Shown here one piece after another: positions 32,739-39,006 of a DNA stretch of 39,006 nt. How positions within the stretch are numbered: the stretch's first letter is position 1; every line of letters starts with the position of its first letter. The stretch is from Bacillus sp. FJAT-27251 (GTDB lineage Bacteria > Bacillota > Bacilli > Bacillales > Cytobacillaceae). The notes under the pieces were generated by a model. That model did not search any database. It was given only the letters and a program-made list of their open reading frames with translations, and was not told where the DNA came from. Location: positions 2,028,240 through 2,067,245 of the forward strand of contig NZ_LIGG01000001.1 of the NCBI RefSeq assembly GCF_001273925.1, in the 5' to 3' direction. A program made the position numbers and the translations under genes.

Positions 32739-32873
32739 CCTGTTGATTTCCACTCCAGGCGCTTCGCTTTCCGCGGGCGTGCCGGGGAGCCTCCTCGGCG
32801 CTGAAGCGCCGAGGAGGCTCCCCTGCCCCGTACTCCCGCAGGAGTCTTCGCGCCTTCCGTTCCAATCAACAGG
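32739..32873. repeat. 135-bp GC-rich palindromic MITE-like element
   Basis: Perfect 10-bp terminal inverted repeats CCTGTTGATT (32739-32748) and AATCAACAGG (32864-32873) bound a GC-rich interior. The core GGGGAGCCTCCTCGGCGCT and its complement form a perfect 19-bp stem with a 2-nt loop (32783-32822). It encodes nothing. Similar cassettes (CTTCGCTTTCCGCGGGC, CTCCCGCAGGAGTCTTCGCG) are remembered as recurrent intergenic repeats in Bacillaceae genomes; copy number here is unknown. Confidence 0.75.
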
Positions 32874-32882
32874 GTAGGCAAT

Positions 32883-33493
32883 CTAAGGGATTGCCACACA
32901 ACTTTCTCGCTTAGCTAAATGGGTGGCAATTTTTTAAAATTCTTGCAGGCCGCAGTAAGGAGATCCTGTTCACTTGCATTCTTTAACCCCCGCAAACGGT
33001 AGTAGCGCAGCCCCTGTAGCTCTATTGAATCTGCGAAGCTTCGCTCGATTTTTTTCTTCCTAAACGTATAAAGCATTTTTCTTAATTTGGATAGGGGGTT
33101 AGCCTTATCATCTCCTTAAACTCCTCCCATACATGTCGGATTATAACTTTCACCCTATTCTTTAATCGTGCATATTCGGAGAGTAATGGGCAGCTTGAAC
33201 ATTTTTTGCATCGGGTTTATATTCTCTATACCCCTCACGGGTTGTTGTTCTGTAAGTTCTCTTTCCAGTTGCTTTCGGAGCGGATGCCGAAGAGATAGCC
33301 TATGAATACCATTCTAAAAAAGAAGATTCGGATCAGATGGTCGACCAATGTCTTCACTATAAAAAGGTCGTACTTTTTTACAGAAGAAAGAAAAGTCTAT
33401 ATATTTATCGATTATACGAAGAAGATGGTCCTCAGGAATCAAATCATCGATACAAACAAATTCATTCTGGCAATGATTTCTTGGCTTAAACAT
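32883..33493 (-). pseudogene. Decayed IS1182-family transposase
   Basis: The minus strand carries pieces of an IS1182-type transposase. The N-terminus (from ATG 33493) reads MFKPRNHCQNEFVCIDDLIP and continues to GRPSDPNLLF; after a frameshift comes MVFIGYLFGIRSE. The sequence then jumps to the zinc-finger-like TTTREGYREYKPDAKN region and the C-terminal FRKKKIERSFADSIELQGLRYY, LKNASEQDLLTAACKN. About 611 bp remain of an expected ~1.4 kb, so the middle with most catalytic residues is deleted. At least three frameshifts are present, including one in an A-run near the end. The element is dead. It fills the gene-free stretch between prfC and nhaC together with the MITE-like repeat and two hairpins. 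Confidence 0.82.
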
Positions 33494-33637
33494 AATTTTC
33501 ACCACTAGCTTTATTTTAATGTAAAGAACCAACTCTTTTTAAAAAGCCACTACTTAATATTATTACAACAAATTACGCGGTGAATTTTTAAAGTAAAGGA
33601 CAAAATAAAATGGCTGCTGAGGTTTTCCAACAGCCTG

Positions 33638-33665
33638 AGAGTGGGCTAACCCACTCTTTTTAATT
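33638..33665 (+). terminator. Terminator-type hairpin, copy 2 of the 20-bp duplicate
   Basis: AGAGTGGGCTAACCCACTCT (33638-33657) is identical to the copy after prfC but is followed by TTTTTAATTTT, giving a canonical terminator. No intact gene lies directly upstream on this strand. Confidence 0.75.
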
Positions 33666-33698
33666 TTACTGAACTCTTCCCTGTTCTTTCGAATTTTA

Positions 33699-33727
33699 TT
33701 GACAAATAAATAATATATCTATATAGT
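33699..33727 (+). promoter_or_regulatory. Sigma-A promoter of nhaC
   Basis: A perfect -35 TTGACA (33699-33704) and -10 TATAGT (33722-33727) are separated by 17 nt. The leader to ATG 33796 is about 60 nt. Confidence 0.75.
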
Positions 33728-33795
33728 AATAACGCAGATTACTTTCGTGCATAAAAGCGTTTAAGTGTAAAAGTATATTTAATGGGAGAGAGAGC

Positions 33796-35181
33796 ATGCA
33801 TCAGGAAAAGTCATCAATTACGGTAAAGCCTTTGGAAGCAGTAGCCGTGACTGTCATTCTTTTGGCAGGCATGGGGATTGGGATTATGAAACTTCAATTA
33901 GTTCCGCATATTCCTGTTGTCCTGGCCATTTTTTTTCTGCTTATTTATGGCCTTTTAAAAAAAGTGAAGATGTCGGATCTCGAAAAAGGCATGGCGGATG
34001 GAGCCCAAAACGGCCTGGGGGCTGTCATGGTTTTCTTTTTCATAGGAATGCTGATTAGCAGCTGGATGGCAGGCGGAACGATTCCAACCTTTATTTACCT
34101 TGCTTTTGAGTTGGTTTCCGGGAAGTGGTTTTATGCGATTGTATTTGTGGTCACAGCTGCAGTTGGCATTGGAATAGGCAGCTCCCTGACGACTGCTGCA
34201 ACCATCGGGGCAGCTTTTATGGCAGTGGCTGGAGCATTGGGGCTCTCCCCGGCCATCACGGCAGGGGCGATTGTGTCAGGTGCTTTTTTCGGGGATAAGA
34301 TGTCGCCCCTTTCCGATACGACCACCCTTGCTTCCGCAACGGCCAAGGTTGATTTATTCGACCATATTAAAAACATGGCCTGGACGACTGTTCCGGCTTT
34401 TGTACTCTCGTTCATTCTTTTTCTATTCCTTTCTCCCGCGAGCCTGGAAGCCAGCTTCGAATCAATAAGCTTGGTCAAGGAAGAGCTGGTCGCTTTGAAC
34501 CTTGTACACTGGTATTCACTCCTGCCATTTGTGATTCTGGCCGTCTTGGCGATAAAAAGGGTCCCAGCGGTGATTACTTTGGGAAGTGGAACGCTGTCTG
34601 CGCTCGCTATCAGCTTTTGGATTACGGATCGAAATGAATGGGCCGCTCTTCCTGCCGTCCTATTTTCAGGCTACAAAGCAGAAACAGACGTGCAAGAGGT
34701 TGCTGCATTGCTTTCAAGAGGAGGAATTGAAAGCATGCTGTTCTCTGTATCGCTTGTCCTCCTCGCGCTGTCGATGGGAGGATTGCTATTCAGGCTGGGT
34801 ATTCTGCCCGCACTGTTGGAAGCCCTCATGTCAGGAGTGCAGAAAACAGCCGTGCTTTTCAGTTCGGCTGCAGCCTCCGCCATCGGAATCAACGTTCTCC
34901 TTGGCGAACAGTACTTATCCATAGTCTTGACCGGAAACGCATTTGAACAGCGATTCATAAATGCTGGTCTGCATCCAAAGAACTTGTCAAGGGTCCTTGA
35001 GGACTCGGGTACGGTGGTTAACCCGCTGGTACCGTGGAGTGTATGTGGAGTGTTTCTCGCCGGGGTGCTGGGAGTGCCGACTGCCGAGTACGCTTTGTTT
35101 TCTTTCTTTTGCCTTGCTTCTCCTCTTTTGACCATTGCAGCAGGGCTTACTGGATTCTCAGTAACAAAAATGGATCAATAA
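33796..35181 (+). CDS. nhaC: Na+/H+ antiporter, NhaC family
   Basis: Integral membrane antiporter of 461 aa with about eleven to twelve helices. NhaC signatures include VFFFIGMLISSWMAGGTIPTF, GIGSSLTTAATIGAAFMAV, and GAFFGDKMSPLSDTTTLAS with its conserved acidic and hydroxyl residues. The late block EDSGTVVNPLVPWSVCG is also typical. It exchanges cytoplasmic Na+ (or, in relatives, malate/lactate with Na+) for protons; ion exchange is the safer call. ATG 33796 is preceded by GGGAGAGAG. A good promoter lies upstream and a terminator follows, so it is monocistronic. Confidence 0.92.
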   Translation: MHQEKSSITVKPLEAVAVTVILLAGMGIGIMKLQLVPHIPVVLAIFFLLIYGLLKKVKMSDLEKGMADGAQNGLGAVMVFFFIGMLISSWMAGGTIPTFIYLAFELVSGKWFYAIVFVVTAAVGIGIGSSLTTAATIGAAFMAVAGALGLSPAITAGAIVSGAFFGDKMSPLSDTTTLASATAKVDLFDHIKNMAWTTVPAFVLSFILFLFLSPASLEASFESISLVKEELVALNLVHWYSLLPFVILAVLAIKRVPAVITLGSGTLSALAISFWITDRNEWAALPAVLFSGYKAETDVQEVAALLSRGGIESMLFSVSLVLLALSMGGLLFRLGILPALLEALMSGVQKTAVLFSSAAASAIGINVLLGEQYLSIVLTGNAFEQRFINAGLHPKNLSRVLEDSGTVVNPLVPWSVCGVFLAGVLGVPTAEYALFSFFCLASPLLTIAAGLTGFSVTKMDQ

Positions 35182-35189
35182 GAACAACA

Positions 35190-35217
35190 GCCGTTCTCAA
35201 TTGAACGGCTTTTTTGC
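35190..35217 (+). terminator. Terminator after nhaC
   Basis: GCCGTTC (35190-35196) pairs with GAACGGC (35203-35209), followed by six T residues. Confidence 0.87.
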
Positions 35218-35316
35218 TTGACCGGAAATAAAAAATGCTTAACGTGAGCACTCTAAAGAGGCAGGGAGTTTCACTTGTTTAATTGATTACTTCTATTAAA
35301 GGAATGAAATCCGGAT

Positions 35317-35799
35317 ATGAAAAGTATAAGCAAACTTGAAGCCATTATGTGGAGTGTTGCCCTTCCTGGATTTCCACAGTTGTTAACAGGGCAGTTTCTT
35401 AAAGGGGCTTTATTTGTTATTTTGGAATTCGTAATCAATGTGAACAGTAACTTCAATCAGGCCATTATGTACAGCTTCCTGTGGGAAATCGAAAAGGCCT
35501 TCACGGTAACCAATTTCCAATGGCTGATGTTTTACCCCTGCCTTTATATGTTTTCAATGTGGGATGCCTATCGAGTGACCTTGAAGGGGAAAATAAAAGG
35601 GACCTATTTGCCTTTTGTCTTTGGGGCATATTTTATTACCGTTGGATTGATGCTGTCTCCAAAAATTAAATTGTTTGGCATTTCACTGGGGCCTGTATTC
35701 CTGCCGATGCTCTTCCTGATTCCCGGATTAACAGTGGGCTATTTGCTCAAGCTGCTGGTAGAAAAACATTTTCATCATAGCGAGACAGGAATCACCTGA
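35317..35799 (+). CDS. Small polytopic membrane protein, 160 aa
   Basis: Unassigned membrane protein with about four hydrophobic segments (roughly residues 24-45, 68-84, 98-116 and 120-146) and a His-containing C-terminal tail (VEKHFHHSETGIT). The opening LEAIMWSVALPGFPQLLTGQFLKG resembles TM2-like or DUF-type Bacillus membrane proteins with a conserved PG-GQ motif, but I cannot name the family. AAAGGA lies 14 bases upstream of the ATG, so the ribosome site is weak. Length, hydrophobic pattern and the terminator that follows support a real gene. Confidence 0.75.
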   Translation: MKSISKLEAIMWSVALPGFPQLLTGQFLKGALFVILEFVINVNSNFNQAIMYSFLWEIEKAFTVTNFQWLMFYPCLYMFSMWDAYRVTLKGKIKGTYLPFVFGAYFITVGLMLSPKIKLFGISLGPVFLPMLFLIPGLTVGYLLKLLVEKHFHHSETGIT

Positions 35800-35839
35800 A
35801 AAAGACCATTACCTAAGACCTAAGTAAGGGTCTTTTTAA
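35799..35839 (+). terminator. Terminator overlapping the end of the membrane-protein gene
   Basis: AAAAAGACC (35799-35807) pairs with GGGTCTTTTT (35828-35837) around an interior that can itself pair (TTAC/GTAA). Confidence 0.75.
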
Positions 35840-35864
35840 TGTTCTCGGACAAAGAATCTTCTTT

Positions 35865-35893
35865 ACCCCCAGAAGACAGTATCTCCCTCCGTA
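35865..35893 (+). promoter_or_regulatory. Possible sigma-I promoter
   Basis: ACCCCC (35865-35870) and CGTA (35890-35893) resemble the recalled sigma-I elements (-35 ACCCCC, -10 CGWA) with a 19-nt gap. It lies about 100 nt upstream of sigI, where autoregulation is expected. The spacing could not be checked against a reference. Confidence 0.4.
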
Positions 35894-35956
35894 ACCCTAT
35901 AATGAAAAACACTGACCAACAGCCATCGTTTCTTCCCAAACCCAAATTGACAGCCG

Positions 35957-35965
35957 TGGTATAAT
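35957..35965 (+). promoter_or_regulatory. Extended -10 promoter of sigI
   Basis: TGGTATAAT is a perfect extended -10 (TGNTATAAT). No matching -35 is seen at 17 nt. The start of transcription would be about 20 nt before the GTG start codon. Confidence 0.5.
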
Positions 35966-35990
35966 TTGTAGAAGAAACGAGGTGAGTCTG

Positions 35991-36737
35991 GTGCTGAGTT
36001 TATTGTTCATGGCAAAAAAGAAGCCAAAGACCCTGGAGGAAAAAGTAGCTTTGATCCAGCAGGGCGACGAGAGCCTTCTGGATGATTTAATAAAATCGTA
36101 TAAACCCTTCATTGCAAAGTCGGTTTCTTCCGTATGCAAAAGATACATAAGTGAAACGGACGATGAATTTAGCATTGGGCTTATTGCCTTCAATGAAGCA
36201 ATCCAAAAATTCTCTGCGGAAAAAGGAAATTCATTGCTCAGCTTTGCGGACGTGCTGATTAAACGGAAAGTGATAGATTACATTCGCCAGCAAAACAGGA
36301 ACCAGACGGTTTCCTTCGGGTTTGGAAGCGAAGGGGCAGATGAAGAAAGCCAGCGTTCAAAAATTGAAGATGAATTATCCATTGAAAACCACTGGAATAA
36401 AACAGATGAAGAAAGAAGAAGAGATGAAATATACCAGTTCCAATTATTGCTAAAGGAATATGATTTGTCATTCCAGGATCTTGTAAAACAGTCTCCCAAG
36501 CATGCCGATGCCAGAAGGAATGCAATGGAAGTTGCCAGGATCCTGAGTGAAAATGAGGAGTTAACGCAGCAGCTTCTAGAAAAGAAAAGGCTTCCGATTA
36601 AGCAGCTGGAGAATATGGTTAGCTTAAGCCGCAAAACCATCGAGAGGAACAGAAAATACATCATAGCCATCTCGTTAATTTTAATTGGGGATTATTATTA
36701 TTTAAAGGATTATATAAAAGGGGTGCTGAAGGAATGA
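35991..36737 (+). CDS. sigI: RNA polymerase sigma factor SigI
   Basis: Alternative sigma factor of the SigI group (heat and envelope stress in Bacillus subtilis, cellulose sensing in clostridia). The 248-aa protein has the SigI core with region 2 (KSYKPFIAKSVSSVCKRY, DDEFSIGLIAFNEAIQKFS, RKVIDYIRQQNR) and the C-terminal SigI-C helix-turn-helix region (KRLPIKQLENMVSLSRKTIERNRKYI). I choose GTG 35991, six bases after GAGGTG; an upstream GTG at 35982 overlaps that site, though alignment with the Bacillus subtilis protein would also fit it. Its stop overlaps rsgI by four bases (ATGA), so sigma and anti-sigma factor are translated together. Confidence 0.94.
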   Translation: MLSLLFMAKKKPKTLEEKVALIQQGDESLLDDLIKSYKPFIAKSVSSVCKRYISETDDEFSIGLIAFNEAIQKFSAEKGNSLLSFADVLIKRKVIDYIRQQNRNQTVSFGFGSEGADEESQRSKIEDELSIENHWNKTDEERRRDEIYQFQLLLKEYDLSFQDLVKQSPKHADARRNAMEVARILSENEELTQQLLEKKRLPIKQLENMVSLSRKTIERNRKYIIAISLILIGDYYYLKDYIKGVLKE

Positions 36738-37909
36738 GAAAGGGTGTAATCCTGGAAGTCGATCATGATTTTGTAACCTTGTTGACTTCCGAGGGTGAAT
36801 TCATGAGGACCCGCAAGCGAGAGCAGGATTATCACATAGGAGATGAAATCAATTTTTTTCCAGTGGAAAGTGATCAGCCGTCAGCCTGGCAGAAGTTCTT
36901 TCGCCTCTCAAAGGTCAGGGCAGCTGTGATAGCGGCAGTGCTTCTGTTCTGTACCACAGCCATTTTACCTGTTTACCAAAGCAATCAGGTATATGCGTAT
37001 ATGTCCATCGATGTGAACCCAAGCATAGAGCTTGGATTGAATCAAATGCTCAAAGTGGTCTCCCTTATTGCCTATAATGAAGAAGGGGAGAGAGTCCTTT
37101 CTAATTTAGAGGATTGGAAAAAAGAAGATGCTGCCATCGTAGCTGAAAGAATTCTTGATGAAATCGAAGTGCAGGGATATCTGGAAAAAGAAAAAAATGT
37201 GTTGATTGCCACTGCAAATTCACAAGGACAAGTCGAGACGGCCGAGCAGCTTGAGGAAACGATCAAGGAAATAAAAGAAGCTGGTAAGACGGAAAACCTT
37301 GAAGTAATGGTTTTATCCGGGACTGCGGTGGAGAGGGAAGCAGCTAAAAAGCAGGGATTGAGCATGGGGGTCTACAAACAAAAATTCCTTCCTGAACAAG
37401 AAAAACCAGCGATAAATCCTCCTGCAGAAACAAAAGCTTCCCCGCCAGCTGCCAATCCGGTCCAAGGCCATTCTGGCCAACCTTCAGAGGCTCCTGGCCC
37501 CAAGCAGGATAATCAATGGAAAACTGTGCCAAACGGCAAGAACAAGCCTCAAGAAAATGGGTATGGAAATAGTAACAACAATAAAGGCCAAACAGAAACA
37601 AAGCGGGCTAAAGAGGACCCAAAAGGCATTAAAAACCAACAACGGCCTGAACAAGCTGAAAAAATGAACTCCAATCAGGAAAAGGCAGCAAACAATAAAA
37701 GCCGAGGCAATGGAAATGGTCATGCCAAACAAAATAATAGTGAAAACGGATCTCAAAAAGGGAAAGCGGACCTAAACAGCCGTGGCAAAGAGAAAACCAA
37801 TAACAACAGCCATGGTAAAGAACAAGCCCAAAAACAGGGCGGCGGCAAAAGCGGCCAGAATAAAGGAAGCAATCCAGGTGATTCCGGCAGCACAAACGGA
37901 AAAGATTAA
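36734..37909 (+). CDS. rsgI: Anti-sigma-I factor RsgI
   Basis: Single-pass membrane anti-sigma factor that holds SigI. Residues 1-50 form the RsgI-N domain (GVILEVDHDFVTLLTSEGEF, YHIGDEINFF). A transmembrane helix is at about 61-80. The extracellular juxtamembrane domain follows with YMSIDVNPSIELGLN; the N95-P96 pair matches the site of autoproteolysis described for RsgI proteins. Residues about 215-391 are a long low-complexity tail rich in N, Q, G, K and P with recurring NNNSHGK and GNGN stretches and no recognisable ligand-binding module. In clostridia this part holds carbohydrate-binding domains. At 391 aa the length is close to the Bacillus subtilis protein. It is cotranscribed with sigI. 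Confidence 0.93.
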   Translation: MRKGVILEVDHDFVTLLTSEGEFMRTRKREQDYHIGDEINFFPVESDQPSAWQKFFRLSKVRAAVIAAVLLFCTTAILPVYQSNQVYAYMSIDVNPSIELGLNQMLKVVSLIAYNEEGERVLSNLEDWKKEDAAIVAERILDEIEVQGYLEKEKNVLIATANSQGQVETAEQLEETIKEIKEAGKTENLEVMVLSGTAVEREAAKKQGLSMGVYKQKFLPEQEKPAINPPAETKASPPAANPVQGHSGQPSEAPGPKQDNQWKTVPNGKNKPQENGYGNSNNNKGQTETKRAKEDPKGIKNQQRPEQAEKMNSNQEKAANNKSRGNGNGHAKQNNSENGSQKGKADLNSRGKEKTNNNSHGKEQAQKQGGGKSGQNKGSNPGDSGSTNGKD

Positions 37910-37916
37910 AATGTCC

Positions 37917-37946
37917 AAAAAGTCCGGATAGGTATCCGGACTTTTA
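37917..37946. terminator. Terminator between rsgI and SASP gene
   Basis: AAAAGTCCGGATA and TATCCGGACTTTT form a perfect 13-bp stem with a 2-nt loop. The A/T-rich ends allow it to work on both strands, between convergent genes. Confidence 0.8.
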
Positions 37947-37969
37947 TCATATCCATGATATTAAATTGT

Positions 37970-38170
37970 CTATTGCTGCTCTCTTCCGGCAAGTCCTGCT
38001 TGAGCCTGCTGGACAAGGCGTTTGGTGATTTCTCCGCCAACGGATCCATTTGAGCGGGATACAGTGCTTCCGCCAAGCTGGACTCCGAACTCCTGGGCAA
38101 TTTCATACTTTACCTGGTCCAGGAATTGTTCTACTCCCGGTACAAGCAATTTATTTGAACTTCTAGCCAT
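37970..38170 (-). CDS. Small acid-soluble spore protein, alpha/beta type
   Basis: DNA-binding spore protein that coats and protects DNA in dormant spores and is degraded at germination. The 66-aa protein has the family signature: YEIAQEFGV holds the germination-protease cleavage site (E23-I/A), followed by [18 protein letters not shown]. Basic and glycine residues match alpha/beta-type SASPs. I start at ATG 38170 with AAGGAG nine bases upstream; an in-frame TTG at 38179 overlaps the ribosome site. It is normally expressed in the forespore under sigma-G. It is monocistronic with a shared terminator. Confidence 0.94.
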   Translation of the reverse strand: MARSSNKLLVPGVEQFLDQVKYEIAQEFGVQLGGSTVSRSNGSVGGEITKRLVQQAQAGLAGREQQ

Positions 38171-38371
38171 GTTTGTCAACTCCTTGCTGCATTTGCAGAA
38201 ATAGTGTCTGCAAGCTTATTATTTACGCCTTAGGGGATTGTATTCTGGAACATTTTTGGAATGCAGGCAAATCATGAGGAGGATAAAAAGTGAACTCACC
38301 GTTTACTTCCTGAGTCAGCTTTGTTATTTTAGATGATAGGATTCAGGAAACAATCGAAAGGACAATTTTTG

Positions 38372-39006
38372 ATGTTCAACCAATTAAAAAAGAGTGTTAA
38401 TCAGCTAACACCCGCACGGATGATTGCTGTATATTATTTTCTAGCCGTTTTTGTATCGGTCTTGCTGCTTCGTGCACCGATCGCGGTAAAACCGGAAGCT
38501 ACCTTGTCTTTTGTAGATGCCCTTTTTGTAGCAGTCAGTGCAGTAAGTGTTACAGGGCTTACTACAGTGAATATAAATGAAACATTTACTGTTGCAGGGA
38601 ATTTCATCCTGATGTTTGTCTTCCAGTTTGGCGGCATCGGAATCATGGCTTTAGGTACTTTTTTCTGGCTTATACTAGGTAAAAAAATCGGTCTCAGGGA
38701 ACGGCGCCTGATTTTGACAGACTTAAACCAGATGGGGCTGGCAGGCCTGGTAAAAATGCTGAAAGAAATTTTGCTTTTGATTATCCTTATTGAAATATTC
38801 GGTGCGTTACTTTTAGGGACGCATTTTCTTGACTATTATCCAACCTGGCAGGAAGCTTACCTAAATGGTTTGTTTGCTTCCATTAGTGCCACAACTAACG
38901 CCGGTTTTGATATTACAGGGAGTTCCTTGGCTCCTTTTGCCGATGATTACTTTGTGCAATCCATTAACATTTTGCTGATGACACTGGGAGCAATTGGTTT
39001 TCCGGT
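38372..39006 (+). CDS. Potassium uptake protein, KtrB/KtrD type (3'-truncated by window edge)
   Basis: Channel-like K+ (Na+-coupled) translocation subunit of the Trk/Ktr/HKT superfamily; the first 211 residues are visible of about 445. Selectivity-filter loops appear as AVSAVSVTGLTTV and ATTNAGFDITG, with the filter glycines intact. The N-terminus (NQLTPARMIAVYYFLAVFVSVLLLRAP) is typical of Bacillus KtrB/KtrD. ATG 38372 is preceded by AAGGA (38358-38362). No regulatory KtrA/KtrC gene is seen upstream; one could lie downstream beyond the window. The 200-bp upstream gap holds no gene and no c-di-AMP riboswitch that I could recognise. Confidence 0.9.
   Translation, partial: MFNQLKKSVNQLTPARMIAVYYFLAVFVSVLLLRAPIAVKPEATLSFVDALFVAVSAVSVTGLTTVNINETFTVAGNFILMFVFQFGGIGIMALGTFFWLILGKKIGLRERRLILTDLNQMGLAGLVKMLKEILLLIILIEIFGALLLGTHFLDYYPTWQEAYLNGLFASISATTNAGFDITGSSLAPFADDYFVQSINILLMTLGAIGFP

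Noticed and set aside
33302-33508. A plus-strand 68-aa frame in the prfC-nhaC gap
   Set aside because: It is the antisense shadow of the decayed IS1182 transposase N-terminus and has no ribosome site.
35947-35965. TTGACA next to TATAAT upstream of sigI as a standard promoter
   Set aside because: The two hexamers are only 7 nt apart; the extended -10 reading is preferred.
38274-38336. A 20-aa frame (MRRIKSELTVYF...) before the potassium transporter gene
   Set aside because: No Shine-Dalgarno sequence, no conservation evidence, and such short frames are expected by chance.
38171-38371. A c-di-AMP (ydaO-type) riboswitch upstream of the potassium transporter
   Set aside because: Such riboswitches are common before ktr genes, but I could not recognise the conserved cores or a terminator in this 200-bp gap.

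Overview
The window looks like a chromosomal segment from a low-to-moderate-GC, spore-forming member of the Bacillaceae. Evidence: Bacillus-type Shine-Dalgarno sequences (GGAGG/GGAGGTG), frequent GTG and TTG starts, and spore or sporulation genes (spore transglutaminase Tgl, an alpha/beta-type SASP, a 33-aa YjcZ-type protein, a KinB-like kinase). It also carries sigI-rsgI, RsbR-family stressosome proteins and several sigma-B-type promoters. The species cannot be fixed from the sequence; a Bacillus/Mesobacillus/Cytobacillus-like organism is a guess.

Layout. 1-5.1 kb: end of an AI-2E-family transporter, cardiolipin synthase (-), a Fur-box-controlled siderophore-binding lipoprotein (YclQ-like), then shikimate kinase and type I dehydroquinase. 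5.1-11.3 kb: radical SAM protein YfkAB (-), an overlapping pair of STAS proteins (one V4R-STAS, one RsbRD-like), a secreted nucleotide pyrophosphatase/phosphodiesterase-family enzyme (-), and a sigma-B-type DUF2382 stress protein. 11.5-16.6 kb: Na+/amino-acid symporter, orphan KinB-like histidine kinase (-), membrane-anchored M15 peptidase, and NDH-2 (-) whose leader carries two Rex-type boxes.

16.7-23.8 kb: a 52-bp tandem repeat, a two-gene operon of tiny hydrophilic proteins behind a sigma-B-type promoter (one is a 39-aa ORF), a cyanophycinase-cyanophycin synthetase pair, spore transglutaminase, a MurE-like ligase without the DNPR motif, and a YjcZ-type gene (-). 23.9-29.2 kb: a sugar ABC importer (binding protein plus two permeases, no ATPase) behind an exact sigma-B consensus promoter. 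It is followed by a trehalose-6-phosphate-hydrolase-type GH13 enzyme with its own promoter and a TreR-like palindrome. 29.2-32.7 kb: AlaX-type editing protein, a 70-aa hypothetical and RF3. 32.7-33.7 kb: a gene-free scar with a 135-bp MITE-like palindrome and a decayed IS1182-family transposase, bracketed by two copies of one terminator hairpin. 33.8-39 kb: NhaC antiporter, a small membrane protein, sigI-rsgI, an SASP (-) and the start of a Ktr/Trk potassium transporter.

Themes. Much of the window concerns stress and dormancy: three sigma-B-type promoters, stressosome paralogues, SigI/RsgI heat and envelope stress control, redox control of NADH dehydrogenase, and ion homeostasis. The most interesting unusual systems are the cyanophycin nitrogen-reserve locus in a spore former, the sigma-B-driven sugar importer coupled to a TreA-type enzyme, and the V4R-STAS/RsbRD pair in which one partner lacks both phosphorylatable threonines. 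All start choices and family calls come from reading the sequence; no database search was possible.
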